Assembly: GCA_002384815.1 (NCBI GenBank)
Contig: DGBN01000060.1
Location: forward strand, 634 to 41,412
Direction of reading: 5' to 3'
Length of the DNA: 40,779 bases
DNA from: Oxalobacteraceae bacterium UBA4003
Lineage (GTDB): Bacteria > Pseudomonadota > Gammaproteobacteria > Burkholderiales > Burkholderiaceae_D
The position numbers were made by a program, and so were the translations under genes. The notes under the pieces were generated by a model, which was not told the DNA's origin, made no database searches, and saw only the letters and a program-made list of their open reading frames with translations. The stretch's first letter is position 1. Each line of letters starts with the position of its first letter. Of this stretch, positions 15,101-22,921 are shown one piece after another.

Positions 15101-16854
15101 CCGATCAATTGCAGATCAAGATGGCGCAAGGCGCCAAGCCGGGTGAGGGTGGCCAGTTGCCGGGACATAAGGTGTCCGAATACATCGGCTTTTTGCGCCA
15201 CTCCGTGCCCGGCGTTGGCTTGATCTCGCCGCCACCGCACCACGATATTTATTCCATTGAAGATTTGGCGCAGCTCATCCACGATTTGAAAAACGCGAAT
15301 CCGGCAGCTTCGGTCTCGGTGAAGCTGGTGTCCGAAGTGGGTGTTGGTACGGTCGCCGCCGGTGTGGCCAAAGCCAAGGCGGATCACGTGGTGATTGCCG
15401 GCCATGATGGCGGTACGGGCGCATCGCCGATCTCTTCGATAAAGCATGCAGGCACGCCATGGGAGCTGGGCCTGGCTGAAACGCAGCAGACGCTGGTGCT
15501 CAACAAATTGCGCGGACGGATTCGCGTGCAGGCCGATGGCCAAATGAAAACCGGGCGTGATGTGGTGATTGGCGCCTTGCTGGGTGCCGATGAGTTCGGT
15601 TTTGCGACGGCGCCGCTGGTGGTTGAAGGCTGCATCATGATGCGCAAATGCCATCTGAATACTTGCCCGGTCGGCGTTGCGACACAAGACCCAGTCTTGC
15701 GTGCCAAGTTCTCCGGCAAGCCTGAGCACGTGGTTAACTACTTCTTCTTCATCGCAGAAGAAGCGCGTCAGATCATGGCGCAACTGGGTATTCGTACATT
15801 CGACGAACTGATCGGCCGCGCCGATCTGCTCGACAAATCGAAAGCGATTACACACTGGAAAGCCAAAGGCCTGGATTTCAGCCGCATGTTCTATCAACCT
15901 CCGGTTGCAGAAGGCGTGGCACGCTATCACACCGAAGGCCAGGATCATGCTTTGGAAAAAGCGCTGGACAACAAGCTGATCGCACAAGCGAAAGCGGCAA
16001 TCGACAATGGCGAAAAAGTCTCGTTCATTTCGACGATCAAGAACGTCAACCGTACCGTGGGCGCGATGCTGTCGGGTGAAGTTGCGAAAAAATACGGCCA
16101 CGAAGGCTTGCCTGACGATACGATCCACATCCAGTTGCAAGGTACGGCCGGTCAATCGGCCGGTGCCTTCCTGGCGCATGGCATTACGCTGGATCTGGTT
16201 GGCGAAGGCAACGATTATGTTGGCAAGGGCTTGTCGGGCGGACGCATCATCGTGCGTCCGAACACCGAGTTCCGCGGTCGCGCAGTGGAAAACATCATTG
16301 CCGGTAACACCTTGCTGTACGGTGCGGTTGCCGGCGAAGCCTTCTTCAATGGTGTTGCAGGCGAACGTTTTGCTGTACGTAACTCAGGCGCGATTGCAGT
16401 GGTTGAAGGAACCGGCGATCACGGTTGTGAATACATGACCGGCGGTACGGTCGTTGTACTCGGTGAAACCGGCCGCAACTTTGCAGCCGGCATGTCGGGC
16501 GGTATCGCCTATGTCTATGACCCGAAAGGCGAGTTCGCCGGCAAATGCAATATGGCGATGGTGTCGCTGGAACATGTACAAACGGCTGCCGAGCAGGAAA
16601 GCAAGGCTGAACATGGAACCTGGCACAGCCATAAGCGCGGTAGCGAAGCGCAGACCGATGAGGCGATTCTGAAAAACCTGATCGAGCGTCACTTCAAATA
16701 CACCGGCAGTACGCGTGCGCGTGCCTTGCTGGATGAGTGGAGCTCGGCGCGCAGCAAGTTCGTCAAGGTCTTCCCGTCCGAATACAAGCGCGCATTGACC
16801 GAGATGCATGCTAATCAGGCGGAACAGGCCGTGTCGACCAAAGTCGCAGTGTAA
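12175..16854 (+). CDS. gltB: Glutamate synthase (NADPH) large subunit
   Basis: GltB is the large subunit of glutamate synthase, which converts glutamine and 2-oxoglutarate to two glutamates. The 1559-aa product begins with a short propeptide whose removal exposes the catalytic Cys19 in DACGVGFV, giving the N-terminal class II amidotransferase. Central and FMN-binding synthase domains follow, with the 3Fe-4S ligands Cys1153, Cys1159 and Cys1164 (CIMMRKCHLNTCPVGV), then the C-terminal GXGXG beta-helix. AAGGA precedes the ATG. Codon choice changes inside the gene near 15.7 kb: by hand count, Phe is TTT 23/TTC 16 before 15660 and TTT 2/TTC 16 after. Confidence 0.98.
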   Translation: MVFPQRQGLYDPLREHDACGVGFVAHIKNVKSHTIVQQGLNILSNLEHRGATGYDPLLGDGAGILLQLPDLFLREEALKQDIALPGAGEYACGNIFLPQSVNGRSACESVMARVIHEEGQHFLGWRDVPRDNSGLAQAAKDIEPVVRQVFIGQGGQCADQAAFERKLFVIRKRVEHEVRRLRLADVKQFYITSLSSRTIVYKGMLLAEQVGSYFLDLQDERLVSAIALVHQRFSTNTFPTWDLAHPFRMIAHNGEINTVRGNINWMAARQKAMRSQWLGEDLDKLWPLIVDGQSDSASFDNALELLVMGGYSLPHAMMMLIPEAWASNGLIDEERRDFYEFHAAVMEPWDGPAAVAFTDGRQIGATLDRNGLRPARYLITDDDIVLMASEMGVLKFPEEKIIKKWRLQPGKMFLIDLEAGRIIDDGELKHAIATGQPYGKWVKESRLFLSDLPEGRKSGLKLNASLLDVQQAFGYTQEDLKFILAPMAENGEEATGSMGNDAALPILSARSKPLYSYFKQLFAQVTNPPIDPIREEIVMSLTSFIGPKPNLLGIANDDDEPLTPRLEVTHPVLLDEDFTRLVSIDKTTKGRFKSLVLDMTYPVTAGAEGCASALEALTAAAEKSVADGYNIIVLSDRAVSAESVAIPALLACAAVHHHLIKKGLRTNTGLVVDTGSVREVHHVALLAGYGAEAVCPWLALATLAEQAGKAGKGAPDAQKQFVKAVGKGLNKVMSKMGISTYQSYCGAQIFEAIGLSSAFVAAYFKGTATQIEGIGLLEVAEEAVRVHRAAFSGDPVLVDNLDAGGEYAYRIRGEDHLWTPDSIAKLQHATRSGQYGTYKEYAKLINDQTRRHLTLRGLFELRPAGTPVPLDEVESAKEIVKRFATGAISLGAISTESHTTLAIAMNRIGGKSNTGEGGEDPRRFEKVGAGETVASVIGADRVEAHIPLREGDSLRSAIKQVASGRFGVTAEYLTNADQLQIKMAQGAKPGEGGQLPGHKVSEYIGFLRHSVPGVGLISPPPHHDIYSIEDLAQLIHDLKNANPAASVSVKLVSEVGVGTVAAGVAKAKADHVVIAGHDGGTGASPISSIKHAGTPWELGLAETQQTLVLNKLRGRIRVQADGQMKTGRDVVIGALLGADEFGFATAPLVVEGCIMMRKCHLNTCPVGVATQDPVLRAKFSGKPEHVVNYFFFIAEEARQIMAQLGIRTFDELIGRADLLDKSKAITHWKAKGLDFSRMFYQPPVAEGVARYHTEGQDHALEKALDNKLIAQAKAAIDNGEKVSFISTIKNVNRTVGAMLSGEVAKKYGHEGLPDDTIHIQLQGTAGQSAGAFLAHGITLDLVGEGNDYVGKGLSGGRIIVRPNTEFRGRAVENIIAGNTLLYGAVAGEAFFNGVAGERFAVRNSGAIAVVEGTGDHGCEYMTGGTVVVLGETGRNFAAGMSGGIAYVYDPKGEFAGKCNMAMVSLEHVQTAAEQESKAEHGTWHSHKRGSEAQTDEAILKNLIERHFKYTGSTRARALLDEWSSARSKFVKVFPSEYKRALTEMHANQAEQAVSTKVAV

Positions 16855-16888
16855 GACTTTACAGACGCAATCCAGTATGAAGTCATTG

Positions 16889-16911
16889 GCCCGATCGCAT
16901 GGCGGTCGGGC
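16889..16911 (+). other. Intercistronic RNA hairpin between gltB and gltD
   Basis: GCCCGATCGC-ATG-GCGGTCGGGC forms a 10-bp stem (one G-U pair) with a 3-base loop in the 88-base gap. No U-tract follows, so it is not a canonical terminator. A role in mRNA processing or differential stability is inferred. Confidence 0.6.
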
Positions 16912-16942
16912 TGAAACGAATGATTTAGAAGGCGAGAGAAAT

Positions 16943-18406
16943 ATGGGAAAGATTACCGGCTTTATGGAGTTCCAGCGTTTGCAGGAAGCAAGCGAAGAGC
17001 CGCAGAAGCGTACCAAGCACTATAAAGAATTTACTGTGCACTTGAGCGATGCAGAGGCCAAGATCCAGGCAACACGTTGCATGGATTGTGGCATTCCGTT
17101 TTGCAACAACGGCTGTCCGGTCAATAACATCATTCCGGACTGGAACGATCTGGTTTATTCCGGCGCCTACAAGCAGGCGCTCGATACACTGCATTCGACC
17201 AATAACTTCCCAGAATTTACCGGCCGCATCTGCCCGGCGCCATGCGAATCCGCTTGCACGCTGGGCATCAACAGCGATCCGGTCGGTATCAAGTCGATCG
17301 AGCATTTCATCATCGATAAAGGCTGGGAAAGCGGTTGGGTTGTGCCGCAGCCGCCTGGCATCAAGACCGGCAAGAAAGTCGCCGTCGTAGGTTCCGGTCC
17401 TGCCGGCATGGCAGCTGCACAGCAACTGGCGCGCGTCGGTCATGACGTGACCCTGTTTGAGAAGAATGATCGCATCGGCGGTTTGCTGCGTTACGGGATT
17501 CCCGACTTCAAGATGGAAAAATCGCACATCGACTTGCGCGTCAAGCAGATGGAGGCAGAAGGCGTGACTTTCCGTGCCAGCGTACTGGTGGGGAGGGATT
17601 TCCCGGCCAATATCCTCAACTGGGCGAAGGAAACGATTTCACCTGAACAGCTGAATAAAGATTTCGATGCCGTCATCCTCACTGGCGGCGCCGAGCAGCC
17701 GCGCGATTTGCCGGTACCTGGCCGCGAGCTGAAGGGTGTGCATTTTGCGATGGACTTCCTGCCTTTGCAAAACAAGGTCAATGCGGGCGACAAGGTCAAG
17801 GATCAAATCCTGGCGACCGGCAAGCATGTGATCGTGATTGGCGGGGGCGACACCGGTTCCGATTGTGTTGGTACGTCGAATCGTCATGGCGCAGCATCGA
17901 TTGCGCAATTTGAATTGCTGCCGCAACCGCCGGAAGCGGAAAACAAACCTATGGTCTGGCCTTACTGGCCGACCAAGCTGCGTACCTCGTCTTCACATGA
18001 AGAAGGTTGCGAACGCGATTGGGCGGTTGCCACCAAGCGCCTGGAAGGCAAAAACGGCAAGGTTGAAAAACTGATTGCGGCCCGTGTCGAATGGAAAGAC
18101 GGCCGCATGCAGGAAGTGCCGGATTCTGAATTTGAAATGAAAGCCGATCTGGTGCTGCTGGCGATGGGTTTTGTTTCACCGGTTGCGCAAGTGCTGGATG
18201 CATTCGGTGTGGACAAGGATGCGCGTGGCAATGCCAAGGCAACAACGGATGGTGACGGATGCTACCGTACTTCCGTCGATAAAGTGTTTGCGGCCGGCGA
18301 TATGCGTCGCGGGCAGTCCCTGGTTGTGTGGGCAATCCGTGAGGGGCGTCAGTGCGCGCGCGAAGTTGATATTTTCCTGATGGGTGAATCGGTCTTGCCA
18401 CGGTAG
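16943..18406 (+). CDS. gltD: Glutamate synthase (NADPH) small subunit
   Basis: GltD is the flavin- and NADPH-binding subunit that delivers electrons to GltB through Fe-S clusters. The 487-aa product has an N-terminal double-cluster region (Cys46, 49, 54, 58 in CMDCGIPFCNNGC; Cys97, 101, 105 in CPAPCESAC). A FAD-binding Rossmann motif follows (VVGSGPAGMAAA), then the NADPH motif VIGGGDTGSDCVG and a C-terminal AAGDMRRGQSLVVWA. I chose ATG at 16943, preceded by AAGGCGAGAG, over longer in-frame extensions that run into gltB. Pairing with gltB is the standard operon. Confidence 0.97.
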   Translation: MGKITGFMEFQRLQEASEEPQKRTKHYKEFTVHLSDAEAKIQATRCMDCGIPFCNNGCPVNNIIPDWNDLVYSGAYKQALDTLHSTNNFPEFTGRICPAPCESACTLGINSDPVGIKSIEHFIIDKGWESGWVVPQPPGIKTGKKVAVVGSGPAGMAAAQQLARVGHDVTLFEKNDRIGGLLRYGIPDFKMEKSHIDLRVKQMEAEGVTFRASVLVGRDFPANILNWAKETISPEQLNKDFDAVILTGGAEQPRDLPVPGRELKGVHFAMDFLPLQNKVNAGDKVKDQILATGKHVIVIGGGDTGSDCVGTSNRHGAASIAQFELLPQPPEAENKPMVWPYWPTKLRTSSSHEEGCERDWAVATKRLEGKNGKVEKLIAARVEWKDGRMQEVPDSEFEMKADLVLLAMGFVSPVAQVLDAFGVDKDARGNAKATTDGDGCYRTSVDKVFAAGDMRRGQSLVVWAIREGRQCAREVDIFLMGESVLPR

Positions 18407-18412
18407 TGGATT

Positions 18413-18444
18413 GCGCGGCTTTGACCTGCAAGTCAGGGCCGCGC
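18413..18444 (+). other. Long 3'-UTR hairpin after gltD
   Basis: GCGCGGC-TT-TGAC pairs with GTCA-GG-GCCGCGC around a CTGCAA loop, making a continuous 13-bp RNA stem if two U-G pairs are allowed. It starts 7 bases after the gltD stop and has no U-tract. It may act as a 3' stabilising structure; this is inference. Confidence 0.6.
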
Positions 18445-18580
18445 TCAGCGGGGCGAACAAGCGCAGGCTCGTTCAACTGATCCGCTTCACGTCCGTGAGG
18501 GTTGTCAGTCAATGCGTACGGAAAGTCGATGCCTCCTGATGGGTGGTCGGTACTGTAGCGTTAATCGGCATCGCTTGAAT

Positions 18581-18616
18581 AAAAGCCCGCTGTTTTCCAC
18601 GAAGCTGCGGGTTTTT
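18581..18616 (+). terminator. Rho-independent terminator downstream of gltBD
   Basis: CCCGC (18586-18590) and GCGGG (18607-18611) form a stem with a 16-base loop, flanked by AAAA on the left and TTTTTT on the right. It lies about 180 bases after gltD and before mlaF. The rest of the 311-base gap (18407-18717) holds the long hairpin at 18413-18444, a small palindrome TCACG-TC-CGTGA at 18487-18498, and no gene I can support. Confidence 0.6.
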
Positions 18617-18717
18617 TACAACGCTTTGCAAAGATGCGCCTATTCAAAAAGAGCATGACCAAGAGCGATTTCTCGTTCTGAACTACAATTACGGCATTGC
18701 AATGGAAATACTTCGCT

Positions 18718-19521
18718 GTGCCTAATCTCGTCGAAATCCGTGATCTACATTTTGCCTATGGCGAGCGCCCGATACTGTCGGCGCTCACCATGGATTTCCC
18801 GCGCGGTAAAGTTATTGCCGTCATGGGCGGCTCCGGCTCGGGCAAGACTACCGTTCTGCGTTTGATCGGCGGTCAGTTGGTGCCGCAAGCAGGAAATGTA
18901 ACGGTAGACGGGCAAGTCGTGAACGCGGGAGACACGCAGGCGCTGTATCAGATGCGCCGCAAGATGGGCATGCTGTTTCAGCACGGTGCATTGTTTACCG
19001 ATATGTCGGTCTTCGATAATGTGGCTTTCCCGTTGCGTGAACATACCGATTTGCCGGAGCAGTTGATACACGATCTGGTCGTGATGAAGTTGCAGACGGT
19101 CGGTTTGCGCAATGCGGCGCAATTGAAGCCGGCTGAAATTTCCGGCGGCATGGCGCGACGGGTTGCGCTGGCGCGGGCGATTGCGCTCGATCCGCAATTG
19201 ATCATGTATGACGAACCGTTCGCCGGCCTGGACCCGATTTCGATGGGCATGACGGCCAATCTGATCCGCAAACTGAATGATGCGCTGGGTTCGACCACGA
19301 TCCTGGTCTCGCACGATGTACACGAATCATTCTCGATTGCCGATTATGTTTATTTCCTGTCGAAAGGCAAGGTTGTCGCGCGCGGTACGCCGGCGGAAAT
19401 GATGGTGTCGACCGATCCATACGTGAAACAGTTCGTCAATGCAGAACCCGATGGTCCGGTACCATTTCATTATCCCGGCAAGTCGCTGGCCGCAGATCTC
19501 GGGCTTGGAGGGCGCAAATGA
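18718..19521 (+). CDS. mlaF: Phospholipid ABC transporter ATP-binding protein MlaF
   Basis: MlaF is the ATPase of the inner-membrane MlaFEDB complex that moves phospholipids between the outer and inner membranes to keep outer-membrane lipid asymmetry. The product has Walker A GGSGSGKTT, the signature ISGGMARRVALARAIA, Walker B LIMYDEPFAGLDP and the switch histidine in LVSHDVHE. I prefer the GTG at 18718 (MPNLVEIRDLHFAYGE, 267 aa), with GGAAA about 11 bases upstream. A TTG at 18697 gives a longer form. It overlaps mlaE by four bases. Confidence 0.94.
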   Translation: MPNLVEIRDLHFAYGERPILSALTMDFPRGKVIAVMGGSGSGKTTVLRLIGGQLVPQAGNVTVDGQVVNAGDTQALYQMRRKMGMLFQHGALFTDMSVFDNVAFPLREHTDLPEQLIHDLVVMKLQTVGLRNAAQLKPAEISGGMARRVALARAIALDPQLIMYDEPFAGLDPISMGMTANLIRKLNDALGSTTILVSHDVHESFSIADYVYFLSKGKVVARGTPAEMMVSTDPYVKQFVNAEPDGPVPFHYPGKSLAADLGLGGRK

Positions 19522-20297
19522 TCGCCGCATTTTTAACGGCAATCGGACACGGCGTACGTGAATTCATCACGAATCTCGGCTTTGCCACGCGCATTTTCTT
19601 CAAGGTTGTCGGTGTCTCCGGCAGTTTGCTGCGCAGGCCGCAGCTGGTATTCAGCCAGATACATTTCATCGGCAATTATTCGCTGGTGCTGATTGCAGTT
19701 GCCGGCCTGTTTGTCGGTTTTGTGCTGGGCCTGCAAGGTTATTACACGCTCAATAAATACGGTTCCGAGCAGGCGTTGGGTTTGCTGGTGGCCTTGTCGC
19801 TGACGCGTGAACTCGGGCCGGTGGTCACTGCGCTGTTATTTGCCGGCCGCGCCGGCACTTCGCTGACGGCGGAAATCGGCTTGATGAAAGCCGGCGAGCA
19901 ATTGTCTGCAATGGAAATGATGGCGGTCAATCCGCTGCAACGCGTGCTGGCGCCGCGCTTCTGGGCCGGCGTGATCGCGATGCCTGTGCTGGCGGCGATT
20001 TTCAGTGCGGTCGGCATCATAGGCGGTTACATTGTCGGCGTGAAAATGATAGGTGTGGACGAGGGCGCGTTCTGGTCGCAGATGCAAGGCGGTGTCGATG
20101 TCTGGAATGATGTGATGAACGGCGTGATCAAAAGTATCGTATTCGGATTTGCGGTCACATTTATTGCCTTGTATCAGGGATATCAGGCGCAGCCGACGCC
20201 TGAGGGTGTCGCGCGTGCCACGACGCGCACAGTGGTGATCGCCTCTTTATCGGTATTGTGGCTGGATTTCCTGCTGACGGCATTGATGTTCAGCTAA
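19518..20297 (+). CDS. mlaE: Phospholipid ABC transporter permease MlaE
   Basis: MlaE is the multi-pass permease of the Mla complex. The 259-aa protein has an amphipathic N-terminal segment and about five hydrophobic helices, with family motifs ALLFAGRAGTSLTAEIGLMK and LVALSLTRELGPVVTAL. Length and pattern match the MlaE/YrbE family. Its ATG overlaps the mlaF stop (ATGA) and follows GGAGGG. Confidence 0.95.
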   Translation: MIAAFLTAIGHGVREFITNLGFATRIFFKVVGVSGSLLRRPQLVFSQIHFIGNYSLVLIAVAGLFVGFVLGLQGYYTLNKYGSEQALGLLVALSLTRELGPVVTALLFAGRAGTSLTAEIGLMKAGEQLSAMEMMAVNPLQRVLAPRFWAGVIAMPVLAAIFSAVGIIGGYIVGVKMIGVDEGAFWSQMQGGVDVWNDVMNGVIKSIVFGFAVTFIALYQGYQAQPTPEGVARATTRTVVIASLSVLWLDFLLTALMFS

Positions 20298-20388
20298 GGG
20301 GCGGGTAGAGCGGTGATCGTGCTTTTCGATTAAAATATGCGACCCCTCTTGCGCTTTGATCGTATGAATGGCGAGGATGCTTCAAGTA

Positions 20389-20408
20389 ATGAATAACTTG
20401 ATGAATAA
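20389..20408 (+). repeat. Short repeats in the mlaE-mlaD gap
   Basis: ATGAATAA occurs twice, at 20389-20396 and 20401-20408, separated by CTTG. The first copy sits within an inverted repeat TCAAGT (20382-20387) / ACTTGA (20396-20401). The 141-base gap contains no other gene. Function is unknown and the pattern may be chance. Confidence 0.35.
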
Positions 20409-20438
20409 AGCCTTCTCCCATATTTGAGGTATCTGTTT

Positions 20439-20906
20439 ATGCAACGAAAATCATTAGACCTATGGGTTGGCCTGTTTGTGGTGCTGGGCGCGGCAGCCCT
20501 GCTTTTTCTGGCGATGAAAGCCGGGAACATGAGTTCCTTTTCATTCGAGAAAAACTACACGGTGATCACCCGCTTTGACAATATTGGCGGCTTGAAGCCG
20601 CGTGCACCGGTTAAAAGCGCCGGCGTGGTCGTTGGGCGTGTCGCCGATATCAAGTTCGACGACAAAAGTTACCAGGCATCCGTGACGCTGGACATTGAAA
20701 GTCGCTATCAATTTCCAAAAGACACGTCGGCCAAGATTTTGACTGCAGGTTTGCTGGGTGAACAATATATCGGACTTGAGGCTGGCGGGGATATCGTCAA
20801 TCTGGCTGCAGGCGACAGAATTACCATGACACAATCGGCGATGGTGCTGGAGAATTTGATCAGTCAATTTCTCTTCAGCAAGGCAACCGAAGCGAAAGAA
20901 GAATAA
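20439..20906 (+). CDS. mlaD: Phospholipid transport MCE-domain protein MlaD
   Basis: MlaD is a membrane-anchored MCE protein that forms a hexameric ring on MlaE and passes lipids to or from MlaC. The 155-aa product starts MQRKSLDLWVGLFVVLG, with one transmembrane helix (about 8-28). An MCE domain follows, containing FDNIGGLKPRAPVKSAGVVVG and AKILTAGLLGEQYIGLE. ATG at 20439 is preceded by GAGG; an upstream in-frame TTG at 20424 is less likely. The gene is two bases from mlaA. Confidence 0.95.
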   Translation: MQRKSLDLWVGLFVVLGAAALLFLAMKAGNMSSFSFEKNYTVITRFDNIGGLKPRAPVKSAGVVVGRVADIKFDDKSYQASVTLDIESRYQFPKDTSAKILTAGLLGEQYIGLEAGGDIVNLAAGDRITMTQSAMVLENLISQFLFSKATEAKEE

Positions 20907-20908
20907 AA

Positions 20909-21706
20909 ATGAAAAACACGAACAAAGCCGTTCTATTGGTCTCTGCATTACTCCTCGGTGGATGTGCGACCAGCAGCAATAACGCGAATGACCCTTTCGA
21001 GGGTTTCAATCGCACCATGTTCGACTTTAACGATACGGTCGATCGTGTTGCACTGAAGCCTGCAGCGACGGCTTATCAGGAGGTGTTGCCATCGTTTGCG
21101 CAAACGGCAATCGGCAATTTCTTCGGCAACCTCGGCGATGTCTGGACGATGGTTAATAATTTCCTGCAAGGCAACCTTGAAAAAGGCCTGTCGGATGGCA
21201 TGCGCGTAGCGTTCAACAGCACGATCGGTTTTGGTGGTTTGCTCGATATCGCATCGGAAGCCGGTATTACCAAGCACAAGGAAGATTTTGGCCAAACTCT
21301 GGGAAAATGGGGCGTAGGATCGGGGCCGTACGTCGTGTTGCCGTTTTTCGGCCCATCGACTGTGCGCGATACCGCGGCATTACCGGTCGATATCTATGGC
21401 GACGCGTGGACTTATGTGAAGCCGGTTGACACGCGCAATGTCGGTGTCGTTGTGCGCACTGTCGATTTGCGTGCATCGCTCCTGAACGCGACGAATTTTC
21501 TGGAAGATGCCGCATTGGACCGCTATACCTTCGTGCGAGGTACTTATTTGCAGCGTCGTGAAAGCCTGATCCATGATGGTGAAGAGCCGGCGGTAAAACC
21601 GCAGACAGACAAGGCCGTGGATCCGCAAAGCGATGCGACGTTGTTGCCAATCACCAATGTAGTTGCCGGTGTGAATGTAGCAGCAGTTAAACCACAACTA
21701 CGGTAA
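20909..21706 (+). CDS. mlaA: Phospholipid-binding lipoprotein MlaA (VacJ)
   Basis: MlaA is an outer-membrane lipoprotein that removes mislocalised phospholipids from the outer leaflet. The 265-aa product has a lipoprotein signal ending LLLGGC (Cys19). The conserved MlaA region follows: NDPFEGFNRTMFDFNDTVDR, FFGNLGDVWTMVNNFLQG, and GVGSGPYVVLPFFGPSTVRD. The C-terminal 35 residues are low-complexity. In enterobacteria vacJ is usually unlinked, whereas here it sits inside the mla operon between mlaD and mlaC. Confidence 0.95.
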   Translation: MKNTNKAVLLVSALLLGGCATSSNNANDPFEGFNRTMFDFNDTVDRVALKPAATAYQEVLPSFAQTAIGNFFGNLGDVWTMVNNFLQGNLEKGLSDGMRVAFNSTIGFGGLLDIASEAGITKHKEDFGQTLGKWGVGSGPYVVLPFFGPSTVRDTAALPVDIYGDAWTYVKPVDTRNVGVVVRTVDLRASLLNATNFLEDAALDRYTFVRGTYLQRRESLIHDGEEPAVKPQTDKAVDPQSDATLLPITNVVAGVNVAAVKPQLR

Positions 21707-21792
21707 CAGTCGAAACCTTGCAAACGAATCATTTGTACTCATGTAAGTATGGCAGTGGATTTCGACGTATCTTGTTTGATTGATACTTGTCT

Positions 21793-21804
21793 GAATTGCA
21801 ATTC
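21793..21804. promoter_or_regulatory. 12-bp palindrome in the mlaA-mlaC gap
   Basis: GAATTGCAATTC is a perfect 12-bp palindrome 36 bases before the mlaC ATG. It could be a regulator site for separate expression of mlaC, or chance. The 133-base gap has no other feature I can support. Confidence 0.25.
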
Positions 21805-21839
21805 GTTGTGGCAACAGTAACCAGTCAACTCGGGGAAAT

Positions 21840-22475
21840 ATGAATATCTTGAAAAAATTGTCACTTGCTCTCATTGCAATGACTTTCGCCGCTTATGCAG
21901 CCGCGCAGGAAGCACCGGATGCATTGATCAAGCGTATCAGTGAAGAAGTAATGGCTATCGCCAAGACGGACAAGGATATCCAAAGCGGTAATCCGCGTCG
22001 CATACAGCAAATCGTCGATGAAAAAATTCTGCCGAATGTCGATTTTCAGCGCATGACGGCTCTGGCTGCCGGACGCTACTGGCGTGAGGCGACGCCTGAT
22101 CAGAAACAGCAGTTGACGACAGAGTTTCGCAGTCTGTTGATGTATACCTATTCGGGTGCAATTTCGCAGATTCGCGATCAGAAGCTGGAATATCGTCCGT
22201 TGCGCGCCGATCCGGCGGACACGGAAGTGATCGTGAATACGCAAGTAATACAAGCGCGTGGTGAGCCGATACAACTCAGTTATCGTTTGGCAAAATCGCC
22301 GGCCGGCTGGAAAATCTACGACGTCAATGTACTTGGCGCATGGCTGGTGGAAACCTATAAAGGCAGCTTTGCGGCAGAAATCAGTCAATCCGGCATCGAC
22401 GGTTTGATCAAAACGCTGACGGAAAAAAACAAAAAGCTCGCTGGCAGCGTTGCCAAGACGGGTAAGGCTTCCTGA
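21840..22475 (+). CDS. mlaC: Periplasmic phospholipid shuttle MlaC
   Basis: MlaC is the soluble periplasmic protein that carries phospholipid between MlaA and MlaD. The 211-aa product has a Sec signal peptide (MNILKKLSLALIAMTFAAYAA, cleavage near AAAQ). The MlaC/Ttg2D fold is recognisable from VDFQRMTALAAGRYWREATP and GWKIYDVNVLGAWLVETYKG. CGGGGAAAT precedes the ATG. mlaB follows after two bases. Confidence 0.95.
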   Translation: MNILKKLSLALIAMTFAAYAAAQEAPDALIKRISEEVMAIAKTDKDIQSGNPRRIQQIVDEKILPNVDFQRMTALAAGRYWREATPDQKQQLTTEFRSLLMYTYSGAISQIRDQKLEYRPLRADPADTEVIVNTQVIQARGEPIQLSYRLAKSPAGWKIYDVNVLGAWLVETYKGSFAAEISQSGIDGLIKTLTEKNKKLAGSVAKTGKAS

Positions 22476-22477
22476 TC

Positions 22478-22768
22478 ATGTTTCAGCCCGGCGCATCGCT
22501 GACCTTCGACAATGCCAAAACGGCATTGAATGCAGGCTTGCAGGCGATTGCCGAGGGGCAGGCTGAAATCGATTTTTCCGCCCTGATTACCGTTGATTCT
22601 GCCGCTGTCGCAATCATGCTTGCATGGCGCCGCGTTGCGGTGGTGCGTGCTGTGCCGCTGGTTTTCCATCATGTCCCGAAAAATCTGCATAGTCTGATCT
22701 CTCTTTACGATGTGGCAGAGCTGATTGACGATGCCAATATGGTGCGCAGCGATCTACCGCATCATTGA
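22478..22768 (+). CDS. mlaB: STAS-domain protein MlaB
   Basis: MlaB is a small cytoplasmic STAS protein that binds MlaF and is needed for assembly and activity of the Mla ABC complex. The 96-aa product has the STAS pattern: a beta strand, then IDFSALITVDSAAVAIMLAW, whose D-S pair sits at the position of the conserved STAS Ser/Thr, then the helical C-terminal half. It ends the mlaFEDACB block. Sequence divergence is typical of MlaB, and context carries part of the assignment. Confidence 0.88.
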   Translation: MFQPGASLTFDNAKTALNAGLQAIAEGQAEIDFSALITVDSAAVAIMLAWRRVAVVRAVPLVFHHVPKNLHSLISLYDVAELIDDANMVRSDLPHH

Positions 22769-22841
22769 GGTTTCTCGGCTTCTTCTCCTCATTCGCGAGG
22801 ATAGTCAGTGCCTGTCCAGGTGTTTCATCGCGAAAATCCAA

Positions 22842-22847
22842 TATAAT
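22842..22847 (+). promoter_or_regulatory. Possible -10 element before the ABC-2 transporter genes
   Basis: A perfect TATAAT stands 75 bases before the ATPase start in the 153-base gap after mlaB. No convincing -35 hexamer is found at normal spacing, so the call is tentative. Confidence 0.3.
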
Positions 22848-22921
22848 CAAGGGTTCTGCCGATCGACAAGCGCATTGCGCATCGATCAGCGCTTCTTTTC
22901 CATAAAGTGTCATTAGCCACC

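Noticed and set aside
14842..16179. Long minus-strand ORF (445 codons) inside gltB
   Set aside because: It is fully antisense to conserved gltB coding sequence, its product is rich in His, Arg and Gln with no family motif, and it has no leader or context of its own.
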